Below are positions 57,651 through 64,000 of a stretch of DNA of 64,000 nt, piece by piece (position 1 is the stretch's first letter; each line of letters begins with the position of its first letter). This DNA is from Dipetalonema caudispina. Lineage: Eukaryota > Nematoda > Chromadorea > Rhabditida > Onchocercidae. The notes below the pieces were generated by a model. The model ran no database searches. It was not told the DNA's origin and saw nothing but the letters and a program-made list of their open reading frames with translations. The stretch lies in the NCBI GenBank assembly GCA_013365325.1, contig JABVXV010000008.1:1-64000 (forward strand). Reading direction: 5' to 3'. Position numbers and translations under genes: made by a program.

Positions 57651-60600
57651 TCAGTGATCTGATTTGCTTAAACGAGATGTACTCAATGAACGGTGCCTAA
57701 TATTACTCGAAACTCTATTACTACTAGGTTTTAGGCCAACTCGCAGTGGTGACAGCACAGTCCTTGATTCTGAAGTTTCTATTTTCGGTCTTTCATCATT
57801 AGATCGGTAATCAGCAGGCTGTAGCATTCGCGATATTGTGTGAGTGGTACCTGCAAACATAAATTTATTGCAATTTAATTCATGAAGACTGTACAACTTG
57901 CTTATTATCAAAACTGAACATTTCATTTTCCTAAACAGAATCGACGCCAACATAAAATCTTCACTACACTATCTAAATAATCATTAAGCATAGTAGCAAA
58001 GTATTTAACTGAATATGATGTTTTCAAACTTACCAACTGGTTCTATTGTAGCCATGAACGTACGTAAACGATAGCCACCAAGCCAAAAAAGAACTACAAC
58101 TATGAGGAAAAAGAAAGTTATTGCTTTCAGAACAATGAAGTGCAGAGGAGAATCACGGAAGAATTCATGAAAAAAAGTATTGAAATGACGTCCAAATACA
58201 CCAAGAGAAGTGAATATGAAATTTGACAAGACCTCGCAAATGATATCCAAGGGTGCAATTTCATATATAGGGTCAACATACAAATCCTGAAAACTTAAAC
58301 ACTTAGGAACTGAGCAAATTAGAAATAGTAAGCAATATAGGTTAATTCAATTCTCTCTCTTTGGAACTGATGGATCTCCAGTAAAATTGTCTCACTTTTA
58401 CCTTTTTTTTTCTGCATATAAATATTTCCATGATGTCCACTTTTACTATGAATGCCATCGGCGACCGGTATTTACATACTAACCTAATCAACATATTTTC
58501 AGTCCCACATCAATGTGAAACGAATTTAAACGGAACCAATACCTTGTAATGCCGTTCACATTCGTTTTCTCCTTTGAAGAAAAATAATCCCGATATCATA
58601 TTTATAGAAGTGGACAAGAAATTTTGTGCTTTACATTTTTCAGCAAGTGACTTCTCAGCACGTGACATCCTAGCTGCAATATTTGCCTGCAAAAAGCTTC
58701 AAATTTAGTTAGTAACAAGAACAAAAGCAATACTTCATTAATCGCTGAACTCAAATAAAAAAAAAAAGAAAAAAAAAAACAATTTAACTGATGAAATGGA
58801 CGGTTAATTGAAGAAATGAATAGCAGAAATCATTAACTACTTTCTGGAAGCTACTGCATAGTAACAATGGAAAATAGGAACTAATCCTATCAAACAACGC
58901 ACAACACCGAATGATCAAAGATTTCCTACAATTCTCGTAAAAAACCATATTCTCACCTGATATTTTCTGTGAAAAGTATTAAACACTGATATGACGAATG
59001 ATATGAAGAAACAAAGCCAAATAAAAGAACGTATAGAAAAGTGACTACGATATAGAATCACCAGAGCTGGTGCCAATAACACAGCATTCAGCAGAGGTAA
59101 AAAAGTCACGATTGTGTCGAATATGTGCTTCACAAATGACACATCTTTATAATGTTGCTGCAAACAGGCACAAGTTCCTTTTTTCCATTTTGTCATTAAA
59201 ACAAAGAATATAAGATATTATTTGCGCATGGCTACTTTTATCAACAGTATTTCCGGTTTATTTCTAAAGATATAATTTCCTTTGATTTTATCAAAAAACA
59301 TTCTTAACGCTTAAAAACATAAGCAAATTTAATTTGAAAATTGTACAACTTTAAACATACATGACTAAAAAATAGTACGATAAAAACGAAACACTATCAA
59401 TACAAACTAAGAAACTTACTGGAACAATCATTCCTTCCAGAACTTCCCGAACTTGTTCGCGCACAGTAATTGTTTCATCTTTCAAATTCAAATATTTCCT
59501 CAGAACAATCAAACTATCGGCATCTAAATATATCTCTACAGTCCGGTCAACGTACTTTGTCTGCAAAGTAAGGAATTACACTAAAGAAGTATTCCGAAAA
59601 ATGCTGTAAATCTGGAAATAACTTCAACTAATCTAAATAATATATTCCTTTTTAAGCGGACTTGTCATTTCAACACCAATCTTGAAATAACAATGACTGT
59701 TAATTATTCAAAACTATAGCTAAAACAAATCTTAGAAGTTGAAATTCCTAAGTCAAGTAGAAAGTAAATCTATTCGTTTAAAAGAACGATTCCACACAGA
59801 AGGAAATTCCATACTAGTTTCCCTTCCAGAAATTGAAGAATTATCAAAATTACCCTACTTTATCAATATCAACATCCATACGATGTAAGAAATTCCGTAT
59901 AATATGTTTCAACGTCGAGTCACGGAAATAATGATTTTCAGCACGATCTTCAACTGAAATTTTTTGAATAACCGTTTAGAAGACTATTGGCATTAAAATA
60001 AAATTAAAAGAAACAAAAACGAGCAAAAATACTCCAAAATTTCGCTAGTTGTCAAGAATTAGCTTTTGGTAAATTAAAACTTAACTGAATACAAAAAAAG
60101 AAGAAATTGGATCTGAGAAGATCAATCAATTTCACAATACGATATTAGCGGATAGAATGCGATGGAATTTTGAGTAACAAAACTGAATAAGTCAAGTTTC
60201 AATACTTCCCTTCGTAATGCAATGTTAAAGGCTCGACTTTGTACAAAAGAAATGCTTTGGTCCTTCAGTAGAAAAATCAAAAAAAGTGTCCTTAAGATAT
60301 GTAAGCTAAAGCAAATGCTTAGTATTTGAAAAAAATCAATTTCATCCAGTCGCGCTACTTTCGAGCAATAACAATTTTTAAAACGGAAGGAAATCAATTA
60401 AATCCAATACCTTTGTTTTTTCGGGAAGAAAAGAAAGCGTGAAAAGTGGTAAATCCTTCCCGTCCATTACTAACCAGGTAATGATAAAGCTTACATACTT
60501 CGCTACCTTTCAAACATTCCTTTAAATTCGCTTCACAGATTGCCAATTGATCGAGGGTGTTTTTGGTGCATAATGACGATGAGGCAAAAGGATCATTTGG

Positions 60601-60696
60601 ATCAAGCCAATTTTCTCGATCAACATTTAAATCCAAATCAATATTTTCACCACTAGAACCAAGAAGCAGATGCAAATATACCATAATGAGTAACAT
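57651..60696 (-). CDS. CLCC1: CLCC1-like ER chloride channel (MCLC family)
   Basis: CLCC1 (Mid-1-related chloride channel) is an endoplasmic-reticulum anion channel. Seven exons join in phase to 439 residues: 60696-60411, 59953-59859, 59560-59420, 59157-58957, 58686-58543, 58286-58034, 57850-57651. A signal peptide (MLLIMVYLHLLLG) is followed by the family N-terminal motif ENWLDPNDPF, then CEANLKEC, a helical luminal region, and three hydrophobic segments: FLPLLNAVLLAPALVILY, SFIWLCFFISFVISVF and FIVLKAITFFFLIVVVLFWLG. The stretch VDPIYEIAPLDIICEVLSNF aligns in position and character with the human VNPIW..P region before the last membrane segment. The tail is Ser/Arg-rich and shorter than the human one (about 550 residues in total). 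The ATG at 60696 is 14 bases after a TTTTTCAG acceptor. Assignment rests on motif order and topology. Confidence 0.9.
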
Positions 60697-60710
60697 AGCT
60701 GTGCTACTGT

Positions 60711-60718
60711 CTGAAAAA
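60711..60718 (-). promoter_or_regulatory. Candidate spliced-leader acceptor of CLCC1
   Basis: Minus-strand ATTTTTCAG ends 14 bases before the start codon. No in-frame upstream coding exon with a signal peptide was seen, so trans-splicing is the simplest reading. Confidence 0.45.
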
Positions 60719-62625
60719 TGAAGAATACATGAAACCAACACTTCTCTGCTACCCTCCAATAACTAAACAAATATATATGGCCAAAGGTCATAGTAGGAAT
60801 ATAAGCGCCTACTCGACCACAGAAATACACGCAGCCTAGACCAGACCTCCCTCCATCCTACTCCAAGGCCTGTTCCCTCCCAGAACAATATTACTACTGC
60901 AGCTCTCTATTCGATATAATTTCGACCGCTTTCCGGAAGTGGTGACAGTAAAAGGCGTGGGATTACTGCTTCCGGATGTAATAATGATATCAGTCCAAGT
61001 CAAGGATTTGAAAACAAGAGGATACAGAGATGTATGCCGAGAAATCTGGGTGAAAACGATAGCTATAAGTGTGTGGTATGAAAAAATGACTGGTATTGCA
61101 GAACTCCCGGGAGGGTATATCGGCGGGTATGTAACTATGGATTACTATAAGCGAATATCTTATCTCCTACTACTAAAAAGTCAATGGAAAAATGAGATAA
61201 GTCATTCCTGATACTGCTTACTAACCAACCAATGAAGTGAGGATCTTGATGGCGAGCTATTTGGTTCATAAATGAAGGATAGAGTTGTTTCCGGCAGGGG
61301 ATGAAGTAGCTGTGAGGTAGCGATCTTAATTAGTACCATTTTTAGAAGTTCCTGCTTGGGATCCCTTAAATTTCTGGAATTAATAAGATATTTTTATAGC
61401 TACTTGAATCATCCTGGTCGCTTCAGTAGCATCTGTTAGGAATCACAATTAGTTTCTTCTTGCGCTTCTCAATGCTGCTTATATTCTTATAGCACTGCTT
61501 TTTTAGCTCTTCAACAGCAATGGAAAAGAAGCATTTCAATTTTCTAATATCGCATCGTTTCCCCTCGGTAGCATAAGTAAGAGAGAGGAGCGGTCAGCGG
61601 GAAAAGAAGTTCCTTGGGGACGCGGAATTTCACCACTTTCTCCACTAGCTGTTCATTTCATTCTTAATTAAACCACTCTCTTCAACTCCAAATAATGCCG
61701 TATCCTATCGTTCCACTACAATTATGTTCCAGTGAATGCTAATGATCGGTTACATTTTAAGGTGGTTGAAATGAAATTTGGCGTATTTTCTGAATAAAAA
61801 TAATAACTATGCGTTGACAGCTTTGCAATTGCATTTTGCTTAAACATTTTTCAAGTCTTCATTGCTATTTCTATATGAGAAACTTTAAAGTGACGTATTT
61901 TATTGATATGAAATGAAGTTGGAGATCTTAATACTTATGGTGCGAGAATTCCTAATATTCAGAATATGCTTTTTACAGCATGGATTAAGGTTTCATGTTT
62001 GCACTTGTAAAAGTTGCCTAAAATTATTGATTCATGTCTTATTCTTATTTATTCATGTTTTGTAGTGTATGTGCTAAATTTCAGCTTTCAGATCGATCTT
62101 TATGATTCTGAAAGACGTTGAATTGGAAACATCAACGTGAAATGCGATAAAATAAAGGCGACAGTTTGAACCAACTAAAACATATTTCATGCCGAATATA
62201 TTTGACCGACCAAATAGAATATACTTGATACTTTATGTCACGTTGCATCATGTTGAATATATTTTATGTCATAAAAATGGATAAAAAAAAGTTTAAGAAG
62301 TAAACATAAAAACTAGAATTGAAAAAGAATGCAATGAATGAGAATGATTATAGTGATATCATTCACATCGATAGATACAGTACATGGATTCATTGTAATA
62401 ATAATACCAAAGGATTTCATTTCATTTATTATTTATCTAGACAAATATCATATTTATTTGCTTAATATTTATTCTTATTCAAAAATTATCTTTTCCCTAT
62501 AAGGTCTTCATGTTATTTCATTTTGGCTTACTTCTCTGTTTGCAGTGTGACATTTTGACCTTTCCAGTCAAAATTATAGATGAATGATGTAGTGCAATTT
62601 GCATGAAGGCAAAGTAGTGTTAACT
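60719..62625. other. Intergenic, with an unexplained GC-richer ORF
   Basis: The first part holds the CLCC1 promoter. A + strand ORF at 60939-61211 (90 codons, contains GIAELPGGYIGGYVTMDYY) lies in a locally GC-richer block at 60830-61140, but has no signal peptide, splice partner or recognised family. The remainder to 62.6 kb is AT-rich with nothing recognised. Confidence 0.4.
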
Positions 62626-63605
62626 TTATGCATTATTACTCCTCCGACATCTACAACAGTGTATTCGGATGATGCATGTTATGCAAACCAACAAAAAGAT
62701 ACCGAAAACAGCAAGGCAGATGACTGTGGCCATAATTGTGGTAAAACCTGTCAGAAAACGGTCTTCGGATGGCGCATTACTCCATTCATCCTTTTCCTGA
62801 AAATTTAAAGAGATTTTGCTAGTGTAAAATGAACTGATTGGGGCATTGTGGATGTATATATATCATTCCTCGAGGCAAAATTATATAGTAGTGCAAATTT
62901 AGAATTTCCCTTATAATTTTCCAACAGAATTATACTTCTGTATCCCTTTTTCTCTTAACTTTTAATTGGAATTAATAGTAGAAGTATTGGGCTCAATATT
63001 CCAATGAATTAATTAATTACTCGAAGTATGCTTTATTTCAACATCCTAGCACCATTAAATTAGACAGAAACAATATGCCGAAATTTCATATGCTAAGAAT
63101 TTAGGTTACGGAAAGATATCATGGTTATGCATCCCTTCCTATTAAAGTATAAGAGCAAATCTTGTGGAATAAATATTGCTAATCTTTTTTGAATGTTCCA
63201 AAGGTTTTGAGGCAAGCGTATTATTAATTCCGAGACTTCATTTCTTAAATATTTAGCAGATTTTGTTATTTTAAAGTTGACACTTTATTTGTTATTTTAA
63301 AGTTGTCAGGAAATTTCCTATAAGTGCTAAAATTATTGCTACAATAGTGTCAAAAATAAAGAGAAATTATCTGAATTTTATTCAAATAAAAAAAAAAAAG
63401 CTCTAATCCATCACAAGGAGTGCGGAATTTCCCGAGCTTTATCACTTAGTGTGTCTATTTACTGCAGCAAGAATATTTATATCAGCCATTTAATATTTTG
63501 TGGATGCTACGGATATACGGTAGTTGGTGATTGCTTATTTACAAGCTCTGGTTTGGAATCTTCTATTACAGTTTTTGAATGGCGACATAGTTTGTTACTA
63601 TGAGT
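62626..63605 (-). CDS. 3' end of a single-pass membrane protein, 5' part missing
   Basis: The last exon, 62796-62626, opens after AAATTTTCAG and encodes EKDEWSNAPSEDRFLTG, a membrane segment (TIMATVICLAVFGIFLLVCI) and a short Cys/Arg-rich cytosolic tail (RIHCCRCRRSNNA) before TAA. Membrane-proximal Cys pairs suggest palmitoylation. A plausible preceding exon is 63605-63543 (after CATCTTTTAG, before GTAAAT), encoding a segment ending KTVIEDSKPEL; it fits in phase 0. An open stretch at 63623-63750 may be another exon but could not be joined. The signal sequence and ectodomain must lie further right, probably outside the window. I do not recognise the family. Confidence 0.5.
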
Positions 63606-64000
63606 CTAAAAGATGATGAGAATCACTGACATGAAAAGGGATATTTCTGATTCTGAATCATGACAGTATGAATCTCACGAGCTACTTTGTAATTAAACTT
63701 CGCCATGAGTTTAATGTCTGAAATCCGGAATTTTTGCTGTATTAACAAAACCTTCCAAAACACTATTTGAAATAAAGATTTATTACGATCTTTAAGGTAA
63801 AAAAGTAAAATCAATCGGTTATTTTCAACGCTATTCCTTTCAAATCATATTTATACTTCTGCTCCAAATTATTAATCATAATTATAATTAAATTCATATT
63901 TGAATCTAGCCGAACTTATTCACTCAACAGAAAACCAAATAGTAATGACTTATTTTACTAGCAACAATTATTGAAAAAGTTACATAGCATAACAAACTAT
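63606..64000. other. Right edge, possible intron or upstream exons
   Basis: This piece is probably intron, or contains an unresolved exon, of the minus-strand membrane-protein gene. A minus-strand open frame at 63623-63814 (QQKFRISDIKLMAKFNYKV) has no consistent donor. Confidence 0.3.

Overview
The window is eukaryotic, AT-rich nuclear DNA (roughly two-thirds A+T) from a nematode, most likely a filarial or other spirurid worm. Genes are cut into many short exons by small AT-rich introns with GT..TTTCAG borders. Several start codons lie 9-14 bases after a TTTTCAG-like acceptor, as expected for spliced-leader trans-splicing. The gene set is animal (IFT80, endophilin B, AMMECR1, CLCC1, G-protein gamma), and a TTBK/CK1-like pseudokinase beside a C-type-lectin-like gene fits nematode gene families. 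All exon borders were read by eye from ORF continuity, splice consensus and codon phase.

Layout. 1-8 kb: gene-poor, starting with an (AAT)n array. 8.0-13.6 kb (-): complete 18-exon IFT80/CHE-2 gene for ciliary transport. 13.6-16.4 kb: intergenic. 16.4-20.1 kb (+): endophilin B with a 27-nt candidate cassette exon and no visible SH3 exon. 21.0-21.5 kb (+): exons of an unrecognised gene. 22.9-25.0 kb (-): seven-exon secreted Cys-rich protein of unknown family. 28.5-34.3 kb (-): eight-exon AMMECR1 homologue whose first intron holds same-strand membrane-protein-like exons. 34.3-43.6 kb: gene-poor, with microsatellites and a diverged direct repeat. 43.65-44.4 kb (+): tentative 51-residue protein. 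44.55-49.7 kb (+): secreted multidomain gene with a TSP1-like and a C-type-lectin-like segment. 50.0-53.9 kb (-): TTBK-like pseudokinase lacking key catalytic motifs. 54.97-55.29 kb (-): G-protein gamma subunit. 57.65-60.7 kb (-): CLCC1-like ER chloride channel. 62.6-63.6 kb (-): last exons of a single-pass membrane protein whose 5' part probably continues beyond the window.

The genes do not form one pathway. IFT80 and G gamma could both act in ciliated sensory neurons, but that is inference. The lectin and pseudokinase genes converge tail to tail with about 330 bp between stop codons. No bacterial, viral or transposon gene was recognised. The points most worth checking are the pseudokinase, the endophilin cassette and missing SH3, the two secreted multi-exon proteins, and the possible nested gene in the AMMECR1 intron.
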